Below are positions 45,780 to 58,259 of a DNA stretch of 64,000 nt, in pieces. The position numbers were made by a program, and so were the translations under genes. Position 1 is the first letter of the stretch. Every line of letters starts with the position of its first letter. The notes beneath the pieces are model-generated. The model searched no databases. It had not been told where the DNA came from and was given only the letters and a program-made list of their open reading frames with translations. Origin of the DNA: Sapria himalayana (lineage: Eukaryota > Streptophyta > Magnoliopsida > Malpighiales > Rafflesiaceae); contig JAREIK010018581.1 of NCBI GenBank assembly GCA_029783825.1, positions 50,001 to 114,000 of the forward strand. Direction: 5' to 3'.

Positions 45780-48700
45780 CATCAAAATTTTCTAACAAAT
45801 CATTTCCATAAACATATTCATCATTATCTATTTCCGTAATTAATTCCTCCTAATTGTCTTCTTCAATATTATCATCATTAATATTCAAATAATTTCCACT
45901 TTCACAAATATATGTTTGAAGCCCTTTATCTACGGGATGAATGATTGAATGAAATTCTAAATTATTTTCTTGAAATGTTGATACATGTGATTGAGTGACA
46001 ATAACATCATTTTCAATAAATTCTATAACTTGTCTAAATTTTATTTTATATATAATTACCCACTTATGACATAAATTTCTTCTTGTTGTTGGATAAGTGG
46101 TGTAAGTAACTTATTCGGTTTATGCCATAAAAATAAATGACTCATACTTATGATAATATTTTGGTGCACATCAACAAGATGGTATCAATGCTGAATTCTA
46201 TTACCCATATTTGGAATATAATCAAACCATTCACACTTAAATAGAATAGCCCTTGTAATTAGTAAAGTAGAATACTTCATGCCTATAATTTTAATTAGTC
46301 AACCATAAAAATTAATAGTAGATGCAATATTATTAGACCCTTTAATGCAAATACCACTATTCATCACAATTCTATTTGAATCATGTTTCAAAATATAAAA
46401 TTTTTATCCATTTACATAATATATGAGATACATCTGTAAACTTCATAATGGTCCTTTTGCAATATCTTTTATTTGTCTATTACATATATTTGATGATAAA
46501 AATTATACCTATAAAATGATAAAGGATAAATTCATACTTATAAAATATTACACTTAATTGTCTAGAATCAAGAATGATAAGTTATATATTGATAAATTTT
46601 TTAAACCAATTTGCGAAATCATTTTCAAGCTTTGCTTTAATTAAAGCCATCAATATGAGGTTCTCTTTGCCTTATTTTCTTAGCATAAATTCTTTAAAAA
46701 TAATATTGAAAGTATTTTGAATTATTAAAAAGTTATATCGCATACAATGACAAATAAATGAGAAAATAAAAATATTATAAATCTAACTTAATATAAAGTA
46801 TAACTTTCTCATAGTTCAATAAAATATATGTGTGCCAAGCATGATACTTCTAGTCATCCAAAAAATATATTGATGTTGATCTACCATACGATTGACCCGC
46901 ATGTATAAAAATAGAAATTATATCATTTTTTTCTGATTTTTCCCCCATACTATATATATTATGTGGTGATAATTTGTAATTTGGATTATACAATTGTGAT
47001 TGAAAGTAGTACGCACAAATTATCGAAGCCTTTTCAACCATGTAGATATTGCATACTAAATATATTAGGAAAAAAATATTCGTTGTATATAATTAAAATT
47101 TTATATTAACAAATGAAAATTATACAACCTCTCAAATGGATACTTTCATCTGTATTGCACAGGGTCTACTATCATAGATTCATAAGTCAAGTGGACCGGA
47201 ATATATTTCATTGAGTCAAAAAAGCTAGGAGGAAAAATATGCTCAAGTTTGCATAAAATAATAAAGATGTCATTTTGTAATTGCTTCCTTTCTTCTCTTT
47301 TTATGACATTATAATTGATATTCTTAAAAAAATACTTATTTCAGTTAATACTTTCCAAATATTTTGTGAAAGTAAATCATGAAATATTATGGCTATTAGT
47401 CTTTGCATGAACACATGGCAGTCAAGACTTTTCATCCCAAAAAATTATTGCTTCTTCATATCAATATATCATTCCATGTTAGATGCATATCCATTAGAGA
47501 ATATAAGCTCTATCATCCATTTGGTCATAGCTTCCTTTGCATCCTTATCAACACTATAATAAGTTTTAGAGAATTTATTCGCTGATTCGTCCCTATGTAA
47601 CTCTGGATGTGAACATATCTTTTTTCAAATCCTTTCTTGACTTGACATTATTTTTTATTTTTTCTTCTGTATTCATGATAGTTTTAAAAATATTGTCAAA
47701 AAGTTTCTTCTCAATTTGTATCGCATCTAAGTTATGTCTAATTAGGTTATTTTATAATAAAACAAATCTCAAAAGATACTTCTTTTCTTCCAACCATAAT
47801 GATAATTCTTTGAAATTTGAGCATTTATACAATTTGTATCAACATCCATTAAATTTTGAACGCATATCTTTCAATTACATCTAATATTTCATCACGTGAC
47901 CTCAAAGGTGGTGAATTTTATGACTTATCATCTTTCCTAAATGCATCAATATTCATCTGAAATGGATGTTCCACATATATGGTAGTTATTAAACCAATAA
48001 GTCTCTCCTCTATTACTTAGATAAAATGTATCAGAGTCCTCCGTACAATAAGGATAACCTAATTTCTTTATAGTACTCCATTTTGACAACATTAAATGTA
48101 TATGAAAGTCACTTATAGTCCACATAAGTATTGCTCATATTTTGAAGTTTTGCTTTTTTGATATATCATATGTTTCGACACCATCCTCCATCAAAATTTT
48201 GAGCTCCACTATAAGGGGATATAAGAAAATATCCAATTTATCTTTTGGATTTCTCAGAATGGACATGAAAACACACAAAAACACATATTCATCTTTCATG
48301 CACATTCATGGTGATAAATTATAAGGAGTAACAATAATTAGACATAAAGAGTATTGTTGCCCCAATTTGTCCAAATGGTTGAAATCTATTTGTGTACAGC
48401 CTTAACTAACATTTTGAATTTTATTTATAAAAGATGGTTGAAATCTATAACATTTTGAAATATATACTCTGTGTCAACTCATTTCATTAGTAATAGCTTC
48501 ACATATAAATAATCTATGAAAATGATGAGTCAATGGGAAATAATACATCTTATGAGGAATATATATTTTCTATCTTTTACATGCTGTATTTTTTTTTTGT
48601 ATTGATGATAGTTACAGAAATAACATGTAATTGCTTCACTATCTATGCCCTAATATATCGTCTAGCCATTAATATAACAATGTTTTTCTTCCACAAGCAA

Positions 48701-49345
48701 ACTCAAACCTCATATTAACTTCTTTGTGCTGTAAGAACTATTTGTCATGACATTATTTGGTAATAATTCAGCTAAAAACTAATATATTTCTTCATAACAC
48801 CTTTCTAAAAAATGATATTTTACTTTTAAATCTAAGAGTCTAGCTGCCACATAACTTTGAGTGGCCATTTAGATTACCTGGCCAAACTCTTCTTATGAAG
48901 CTTTCAGTATTTCATAAAATTAATTTGCTGATGATATTGTGATATCGTCAGCTATATCAAGATTTATTGAAGGACCATTAATATTCTTTAACATTGTTTC
49001 ATATGCATCATTGGATCAACATATTCTATTACAACATTTGAATCAATACTTCTATGTACATAATGATTAGTTATTTTTGGTATAACTATTTTCCAATGTT
49101 TAAACCTAACATAATAATCTCTAACAAATCAATTTTTGCAAAATGATATCGCACTGTGTTTACATCTTGGAACCTTTGATTTTGACATTTATGATCATTA
49201 CATGGGCATCTTATTTTCATTTTATCAATAAATTTAGGTTATTTATTAGCAAAGCCAATAAACCCTTCAATCCCCACTACAAACTCATTAGTCAAAAACT
49301 CATCTTTCAGTCTTACATTCATCCATTGATGATTAGGTCGTATAA
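45780..49345 (-). pseudogene. Decayed CACTA (En/Spm) TNP2-type transposase, copy B
   Basis: The minus strand starts near 49345 with WMNVRLKDEFLTNEFVVGIE and FIDKMKIRCPCNDHKCQNQR, the usual TNP2 N terminus. At about 47400-47610 it continues with HPELHRDESANKFSKTYY and MKSLDCHVFMQRL. At 46850-47041 there is GRSYGRSTSIYFLDD. At about 46110-46240 a DUF4216-like stretch (WFDYIPNMGNRIQH) appears. Frames change repeatedly and stops are present. It is parallel to copy A in orientation. Confidence 0.7.
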
Positions 49346-50353
49346 TATTTTATATACTTGTAACACAACACACATATTTTATAAATTATACTAATATAAA
49401 TAAGGATTTATTTGTAATAAAGATGTAAAATATTTACGATATTACATAAATTTGATAAAAATTTTGTAGTAACATCATTATTAGACAATTTTGGATTAAA
49501 ATGAGATAAGTGGGCGGTTTTAATGTCTTAAATATTTATCAAAAGACATAAATTGAAATTTTATTATTTACATAAAACTAAATATTTGATATTTATCTAT
49601 ATTGGATGAAATTGCATTAAATAAAGAAAAAAAAAAGACAAATTTGTAATGTCATAATTCTTGATTTCTAAACTATTAATCAATACCAACTAATTAGACA
49701 AACACATTTTATATAATATACATAATAAAAAAATTCTCAATGTCAATACATATAAATTTATCAATTAAAAAACATAAAAAAAATCAACAATTGATGGAGA
49801 ACATTAATAAATTAATAGAAATATTTACTAATCTATATGAAATATGTAGTATAAATAGTCATATACCATGTGTGACATATAATATAGTTTTATTTTTTAA
49901 ATATTAAATAAAGAGATGTATTATTTATTTTATTGCACCACTAGTAAAATGTGGATCAAACAATTATATAATTTTTGAAATGACTTTAATTTTTTTTTTG
50001 TTTTATAATTGTCCATTACGTCTCTTCATTCCAATTGCATACCCTCAAAATATTTGTTATTAATATTTATAAATTGTTATTTGTTAAAATTGGCCCATTA
50101 GTATGAGTTGTTTTTTTTTTTAATTATTATATTTCATATAATCCTAGTAAAACATATTTTATGAATTATGATAGAGTAAATAAAAACCTAATGATCGACA
50201 ACTTAAAATTGATACATCTCATAAAACATAATAAAACTAAAAAATTTAAGACCAATTCTACCCATCAAACTCTCAGCTTAGTTTTAATCTCAAGATATAA
50301 ATGGTTGGCTTATATTGAGTTGAGTTTGGTAGATTTGGTTGGGCAATCAAGTA

Positions 50354-50448
<95 letters not shown>

Positions 50449-51182
50449 GAACCTTGTTATAGAAACCTGGTTTGGAATTCAAAATGTGATCGAAATTTTC
50501 AAAACTTGATTTCTTCATTGAAAATTTGGTGACAATAATGAAAATTTGAAATTGATCACGTGAAATGGTATACAAACTTTAATTGCAATGGGTCCTACAA
50601 ATTTCTTAAAACAAAATTTGATGACATTTAGCCATATAAATTTGGTCAAATCCATGTGCATTATCTCTCATATTCATATATGACTGTCAGATTTTGACAT
50701 CTTTAATCTTCAATACTTAAGTTTTTTTTCTTTTTTTCAAATTTCAGCATGAATTGCTAAGCAAAAAACTTAGAGAAACGATCACGAGAGTTTTTCATTA
50801 ATTCCTTTGTTTTCATGGACATCAAAAAATAGCTATGAAAATTTGTTTTTAAAATGCTAATTCTGGAGTCATTCTTTGAAAAAACAAATCAACATATTTA
50901 TTAAAATAAATAATTAATTTTGTCACTCACATAATTTCGTCACTCATCTAATCTTAATATAGTTATCCTCAAATACAATATATACAGGATAAAATAAAAA
51001 TCATAATGTCATACCTCAATTATGGATGAATTGTCCATCAATCGATAACTTAATTATTGTATTTTAGCGACATAGTTTATTTTCATTTCTAATTTAGCAA
51101 TGGAATGTTATATACAGTTACACTTAAAATTCGATATAATACTTGTGATTGGATGATAACATTCAGTTTATCTACGTGGAAC
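49346..51182. other. AT-rich sequence with a long (CA)n microsatellite
   Basis: No gene was seen. A pure (CA)n tract runs from about 50358 to 50443. Motifs such as 'ttttagcgacatagttta' near 51060 and 'gcaccactagtaaaatg' near 49940 may be CACTA subterminal or terminal remnants of copy B, but this is inference. Confidence 0.5.
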
Positions 51183-51977
51183 TATAGGTGTCAAATGGGT
51201 CGTGCGGTCGAGCCGGCATGTCCTGGCCCATCCCGGCCCATCCCGACCCATTTTTTTCAGGCACCACCGGGCTTGTGTGACGTGTCTAGCACGGTACTAT
51301 AGTACCGTGCCATGCACGGCATGATAAGGTCTACTAGAGGGTAGACCCGACATGGCCCACGGCTTGAAATCAGCCCGAGTTCAGGCCGATTCGAGTCGGG
51401 TCTGGCCATTCTAGGTTAAGCTAAATATAGGGTTGTGTCGCCACGCCACTGCATCGTCATTGCCCGTCGGGCATGCAGAGTAGAGGTGTCAAACGTGCCG
51501 GCCCGGCACGTTATTTTAAGGCACGATTGTGCTTTCGTGTCTGGCCGTGCCTTGCAAGGCCCGCTCGGGCATTCCTGACCGAGCGGTTCGGGATACGGGG
51601 GACAGCGGGTCGGGTCGAATCAGACCCGTCCCACGGTCTTTTTTTTGCGGGAGGGGCATCATGGGGTCGGGCTCACAGGACACCCGGCACGGGATAAACC
51701 CGTGCCGGTTTGCCGTGCCACGTGCCGAACCGTTGACACCTCTAATGCAGAGCCATCGCCCATTGGGCATCGCCGTGTCGTCCCCCATTGGGCGTTGCTG
51801 TGATTGTTGTAGTGCATTGCTTGGCGCATTGTCGCCCGTTTAGTGCCATGTGCCAGGTACCATAGGTCGTGACTGGCATGACATGTGGACCGAAGACCCT
51901 CAGCACGACATGACATAGATTGTGCTGAGGGTCTGTCCGGCATTAGCCCGAGCCGCCCGGCCCATTTGACACCTCTA
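51183..51977. mobile_element. Non-autonomous hAT element hosting a second hAT MITE
   Basis: The ends are TATAGGTGTCAAATGGG and 'cccatttgacacctcta'. Flanks CGTGGAAC (51175-51182) and TGTGGAAA (51978-51985) match at 6 of 8, consistent with an older insertion. The GC-rich body has 'attgcccgtcgggc' and 'cccattgggc' repeats and no transposase. It is interrupted by the 264-bp element at 51481-51744. Confidence 0.75.
51481..51744. mobile_element. 264-bp hAT MITE nested in another hAT, perfect TSD
   Basis: The ends are TAGAGGTGTCAAACGTGCC and 'aaccgttgacacctcta'. The 8-bp duplication ATGCAGAG is perfect (51473-51480 and 51745-51752). It keeps the family hairpin (about 51601-51638) and the 'ttgcgggaggggcatcatgg' core. 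Confidence 0.92.
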
Positions 51978-53260
51978 TGTGGAAATTGGAATCAATGAGT
52001 TTGAATTTGCATATATTTACTTAGAGTATTAATTAAAATTTTAAAAACCTACTTTTGAGGAAATGTGATTTTTGAATTCATAAAATGAGATTTTATTCAT
52101 TTTTAAAAATTTGGGAGGGTAAAATCGGATTGATGAATTTACGTATACCAAAACTTAATTATTTTTGAGTTTAATATATATTTTTTTAATTATAAAAAAC
52201 TAGAGTACTTTTTTTTAAAATAGTTTGTTTTGTTTGCCCCTATATATATATATATATAAATATAATTTTTTAATATATATGCATAACGTGATTACACGTG
52301 CTCATTAAATAAACAGGGGGACCACCTCTAAGAGGTAATTGTTTTGAAAATTTTGCTGGGTCTTATATAGTGATCTTCGTCTTCCCTTGGCTCACCTGCG
52401 ATTGTTTGTTCTGCGATGATGAGGAACTCGAACTGGTTGTACAGACCCCGGAGCAAAAGAAGCTTCTCCATAGTCGAAAATTTTGATCTTCGTCTTTTCC
52501 GAGATAAGCTCCCGCCACCATGAAGACGGACTTCATACGGACACTTTAGTCGCCTATGATGTCTCGAGTTTTCCTCAAAAACTAGAGCCCACTGACGCAA
52601 TGAAAACCCCGAAAACCTATTAGTCGAAAGAATTACCAAAGCTCTCTCTGATCTTTTTAACATGCACAATGGGGATGAAAACAGAAAATTCAATATTTCC
52701 GAGGAAAATTAATCGTGTCAGGAAGCAATAAACCCTAGATTCTTCCCCATTTCGATCTCAAAGAATTGTAGCTGTCTCCAATGATTAGGATGGAAAAATT
52801 GAAATGGGGCATATAATTCCTGGCAACAATCTTAATGTAATGGGGGATGCTGAGGTTGACGAGGAGAAAACTGGAGATGACGCTGGTTTGGATGGAAAAC
52901 AGGGGATGAAAGTGCACTCTAAATGCCATGTGACAATTATTGACACCGGCTGTGACGTATGAAAATCTGGTAGGGTGGTGTTCAGAGGGAAGGACACAAG
53001 GAAAGTCATGACGAGGAAGGAAGGGCCTGGATGAGTAGGAAAAAGAAGAGAGCCAAAAGTTACGAAATGTAGAAGTGATGATGGGAGAGCAAAGAAGAAC
53101 CAGAGCTTGTGATAAAGTTTCTTTTTTGATGCCACAAGACTCTCCAATAGAAACCACCAACCCATCAAATTTGGTTGATACCTCATACAAGAATACTTAA
53201 AAAAGGTGTTACATGCTATTTGTCTATATTTTTTCTTGTAAATAAGAACAACTAAAACAA
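51978..53260. other. Unassigned region with degenerate open frames
   Basis: Minus-strand frames at 52328-52693 (121 codons) and 52735-53190 (133-151 codons) have less AT-rich composition than their surroundings, so they may come from an old retroelement or gene fragment. I do not recognise the proteins, and no splice structure, terminal repeat or promoter was found. A (TA)n run is present at about 52240-52260. Confidence 0.35.
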
Positions 53261-53279
53261 CTTATGTTATTTACCTCAC

Positions 53280-56200
53280 ATGTCACTCACTGTTAGAAAT
53301 AATTATTATTTTAGTTTTTCTATTCTCTTATGGCATTGGAGGTGTAATATCTTTAACGAGTTTTTTTTATGGCTTATGACTCTTTCACTACTGCTGCTAC
53401 TTTTGTCACCACGTCACTATTTTTCATTATTATCAATCATGCAGCTTATTTTTCCTAAAACTCATTAAATTTAACTACTTTTGGAAAGCTCAATTCACTA
53501 TCTTCTTCTTCAGTTTGGATTTTCTTGGCTATCTCGATGGTACATATGTTTGTTTCATCTTCATAATTCTCCAAGATAGTGTCTAGCTTTCCAATTTGGC
53601 CCATTTTTATTGGTGCCATCAAGATTAACTCATCTTTCATCGCATAATTTGTCTCGAAGATAAGTAAATTCGATCACTCGATGTGATTTCTCTATCAAAG
53701 ACTTTTTTATTTCAATCAAATGAATTATTAATGAATTTACTTTTTTTGGTTGTCCTCTTAGTGGTGCTGACCTTCTTGTCTATGCTACTCATAGTCTGGA
53801 ATTGCCTATAAAGAACTTATTACTGTTATATATACTTGCGACTCTGTAATACCATTCAAAAAATTATTTGATAAGAAAATTGATCATGAAATATTTTTTC
53901 ATGATGACAAAATTAAATTTGATCTAGTTTCACATATAGTCAATTTAACCAAGCATATCATTCCATTGCTTTGTTCTTTCAAACACCAATCATTCCATCT
54001 CTCATCTGATCTACTTTTCACCCTATCTTTGCCCAAATTATCATCACTATCGAAGCTTATTTTTTTGTATCTATCCTTCTTGGATTTGTTTTCCAATACT
54101 GTGACAAATAATGGTCATAATGCTAACTATTATTTCGAGCTTTTCCCACAGCTACATCCTTAATGACCATCTACTCATCATGCAAGACTATGAATCATAG
54201 TCTTGGGTCTCTCACACTTTGTTATCTCTCATCTTTCTAATTTGCCTATGCATTAACCTTATAAAGGCTCTAATGATATTATCATTGATGATGGTTTATA
54301 TTTGAAAATCACACATACTGGGTTTACTTCTCTATCACATTCTTTTAATTTGTCTAAAGTTCAGTGTTTTCACAATTAATTGTAATTTCATTTTTATTTT
54401 TCCATTTTATCATTTTAAAAATTCATATAATGAATTTTTTTTTCACATTTTATTGTCAAGGACTTTATCGGGGACTCCTTTACTACACATGAGGAATCAA
54501 CATGATCTCTATAAATGACTAACAACTAACTATGTAACTATAATCATTCATCTATTGCTTTCTTTACTGGTGTTCTGCATGCTGCTTCTCTGACTACATA
54601 TTGTATGGCATGATCATCTCGGTCATCATTCCTTTTGAATAATAAATAAACTTGCCTATTTTGGTCTAGTTTTATTTTCTTCAAGTTTCTTTGACTTTGT
54701 TTGTATTTTTTGTTTATGTAATAAAATTCATTGTTTATATTTTGGTGAATCCACTTTGGAAAGTCGTGGTACTCTTGATTTGATTTATATTGATCTATAA
54801 GGATCAAATCCAATTGAATATTTTATTGGTCATATTTATTATATTATCTTTATTGATCATTTTATCTAAAATATATGATTTTATTCTTAATGCTTAAAAT
54901 CTGATGTATTCATTATTTTTTCTCAATTCAAAGTTGAAATTTTTTTTAATCGACCAATTATCTCTGTTTACTCTAATGATAATGATAAATATATTGCACT
55001 TAAAGATTTCTTAAGTAATCTAAGAATTTAATATCTTAAAACTCCACCACATGCACCTCAACATAATGATATTTCTGTACACTGTCATTTTTATATTGTT
55101 GAAACTAGATTAATTTTTCTTTATCAAACTAATCTCCCTTTCAAATTTTGGATGTATGTTTTTCAAACTATTGTTTATTTAATTAATTCTCTCTATATTG
55201 ATTCTCAATTTTTTTTATCACAATTTATCTTCTAAGTAATCAAATTACACAAACTTCATATTTTTGATTATTTATGTTTTCCTTGGCTAAATCTCTACAC
55301 TTCCAATAAACTTGAACCTAAGTCTATTCTTTGTGTTATCCTTGGTTATTCATCGAATCAAAGTACATATTTTTGTATAGATTTAAATACTTTTCTTTCT
55401 ACACATCTCGTCATATTCGCTTAATTAAAATAGACTTTCCTTTCTCTAAATCTATTTCTCCCACCTCTTTGACTTTACTATGTTATAACTGGTTTATCTT
55501 TTCTCATACTTTTTCATCACTTTCTTCTCCCACTCCTCATGCTCAACATACACTTATTCTTGAAATATTCCCTTCATTGCAAATCTTATTTTTGACATCA
55601 TCAATACCACTTCTCTGTGATAAGTATTCCTTAATCTTTTTTTTCTTCTTCTCATTTTGTATCGGATTCTATCTTCTTTGCACCTCTCATCATTACTTCT
55701 GTTACTCCATCTATATTCTTATTCCTACCTCCCCATCTTTCTCATAGTATGATCACTCATTCCAAAAATAATTTTTTTAAACAAAAGTATCTTTATCATA
55801 CTATTATCAAATATCTTTTATTCGAGTTCATTGAATTTTCTTGTGTATCTCAAGTCGTGTTGCATGGAGATGAGCTATATTTGATGAACTTAATATCCTT
55901 CACAATGGTACATGAAAGCTAGTGTTGCCTAGCTCAACTCATAATATTGTTGGATGCAAGTGGGTGTTTCATATTAAATGCCATCTTGATGGTTCCATCT
56001 CTCGGTTTCAAATTTGCCTTGTTGCAAATGGATTTCATTAGTGCTCCGACTTTGACTTTCATGTCATATTTAGCCTTGTGGATAAGCTTATAATTATTGT
56101 TATTCTTGCCCATGATTTATCTTATGGTTGTTTCCTCCATCAATTAGATATTAGTCTCTTCTTTCATGGTACATTATCCGAAGAAGTAATGAAGTATTTA

Positions 56201-57340
56201 TGCAGTAATATTTAGGGTTCACTGATACTACAAATTCAAGCTATGTGTGTTAGCTTCGTAAAGTCATCTATGGTATTAAACAAATTCCTCAAGCGTGGTA
56301 TAATGAATTAAACGGATTTTTATTGTATTATGATTTTATTAATTCTACGAGTGACATATCCTTATTTTTTTTACCATAACTTCACTATCACTATTTATTT
56401 TTTGATGTATGTTGATGATCTCATCATCACCAGTAATGGTACATGTTTTCTTTACCGATTTTTTCATTTGTTGACTGTTAGATTTTTCATCAAAGATCTT
56501 GGTGACTTATAATTTTTTCTTGGTATTGAAATTATTCCTATCCCATTTAGATTATCTCTCTATCAGCATAAATGTATTGATATTTTAGCCAAAACTAACA
56601 TGGCTCATGCTTAAGAGTGTATTATGCCAATGTTTTTTTCTCAGCCTCTGCAAATTTATAATGGCTCTATGCCAATAGATGCTACACAATATTGCCAAGT
56701 TGTTGGATCTATTCAATACTTATTCCCCATTCGGCTAGATGTGTCATCCGTTATTAACAAGTTAACTCGTTTGATGCTTGCTCTTACCGACACACATTGG
56801 TCTGATGCTAAAGGTGTGTTCCATTTTCTCAAGTCCACTTTGCATTATGGTCTTTTTCTTAAACACAACAAACCACTTTATCCTATTTCCTTCATCGATG
56901 CCGATTGGGTGGGTAACCATGATGTTTTCATATCTACTTTAGTTTACATAGTCTATTTTGGGGGCAATGCTATTTCTTGATGTTCTTAAATGCAAAAGAA
57001 AGTTGCTAGATCTTCCATGGAGGTTGAGTATCGCTCTATTGTCTCATGTGCTGATGAAGTTCTTTGGATTAATAATTTGTCATATGAGCTTCATGTTTGA
57101 TGTTCTCCTCCACATTTATTTCTGACAATATCAGTGCTACATTTGTCTTTATCAATTTGGTTTTTCATTCATGTATGAAATGCATTGTGCTTGATTACTA
57201 TTTTGTTTGTGATCATATTACTCGAGGGTCGAGTGTAATGGGCCTACTTTGTCAACGTAGTGGTATGGCCCTTGCAATTGTCTCAGATATCCACTTTTGT
57301 GAGACCCTACCTCCCAAGTCAAATTTTATATCTTTATATT
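53280..57340 (+). pseudogene. Decayed Ty1/copia retrotransposon
   Basis: Plus-strand fragments follow the copia order. A zinc-knuckle-like remnant lies at about 54100-54160. An integrase region lies at about 54770-54890 (LIYIDL and YYIIFIDHF) and 55030-55260 (TPPHAPQHNDISVHC, then LPFKFWMYVFQTIVYLINSL). Then come YTSNKLEPKSILCVILGYSS at about 55295-55350 and reverse transcriptase at about 55930-56440 (NIVGCKWVFHIKCHLDGSIS; YVDDLIITSN at about 56407-56436). The RNase H region is at 56640-57090 (VVGSIQYLF, DADWVGNHDV, EVEYRSIVSCADEVLWINNL). Stops and frameshifts occur throughout. Long terminal repeats were not identified. Confidence 0.8.
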
Positions 57341-57736
57341 GATTGGTTTTGCCTTGCCTTAGACTTATCAGGAGAACGACTCTAGCTCTCGACTAGTTTG
57401 TGCAAGGTAGGTAGGGTTAACACCCTTCTTCATAGTCAAGTCTCATATTAGCGACAAGTTATTTAAACTTAACCAGGTCGACATGCTTGAACTCCAAAGA
57501 TGTATTATCTTCAATCCAATTGCACTCATCATCTGGAATACTCTCACATATTTATACTCAAATTCGTTAGCATGCTTGATCTTCAATAAAATCATTAGTT
57601 TTAATCACAAATACTTACATATTAAGTTTGTGATATTTTCTTCCATCCATTATCTTGTACTTGTGCAAGGCACATTTTATCGATATCTGTCTTCGAAGTC
57701 TACTGCTCCCCATAAGCTTTAATCCACTAAGGTTCA

Positions 57737-58229
57737 TGTTGATATCCATGGGCCATAGATGACGTCCCTCTTTTCGAACGTGGCATCACATAGTCTTGGA
57801 AGAAGCCCATTGTCTCACCCTCACTCAAAGAATGCGGAACATACTAGAAAATTTCGAAGAAGTCCACACATGTATGGAAGGAAGGAGATTATCTTAGATT
57901 ATTCTAGAATTCTCTTGGATATATGTAATAGAATTCTTTAAACTTATATAAAACTTTTAAAGGTTCCAGACCCTTCCCTATGTATGTATTTAAGGAGGAG
58001 GTGACCTCATTTGTAAATTACTAAGTTGAGAGTTTTTTGTAAGATTTTATTATTCAATAAAGTATTTTTTTTATTTTCAAGTATTTTTTCAAATTCTCTT
58101 TGCTTCCTAGTTGTGTGTAGACGCCAAGAATAACAAGCAAAACAAAAGTAAGGCTGACTTAGCAACATCTAAGGGATAAGTTAACTAAGTGCCACACGAG
58201 AGATTAGCAAAAAGACCAAGTCAATGACA
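57737..58229 (+). repeat. Probable 5' LTR of the Ty3/gypsy element
   Basis: The right border is set by the primer-binding site that follows and by a CA ending near 58229. A TATA-like 'cttatataaa' (57943-57952) and a polyadenylation-like AATAAA (58057-58062) lie in LTR-like order. The left border at 57737 (a TGTT) is a guess, because the matching 3' LTR is outside the window. Confidence 0.45.
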
Positions 58230-58230
58230 G

Positions 58231-58246
58231 TTGATATCAGAGTCGA
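58231..58246 (+). other. Retrotransposon primer-binding site
   Basis: 'ttgatatcagagtcga' closely matches the initiator methionine tRNA 3'-end complement (TGGTATCAGAGC) used by most plant LTR retrotransposons. It immediately precedes the gag remnant. Confidence 0.6.
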
Positions 58247-58259
58247 GGTTGCAATGTGT

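Noticed and set aside
49939..49960. CACTA terminus at 'cactagtaaaatg'
   Set aside because: No matching inverted end or 3-bp duplication found; could be chance.
52328..53190. Minus-strand frames as a host gene
   Set aside because: No recognisable domain, no supporting splice sites and embedded in transposon-rich DNA; left as unassigned.
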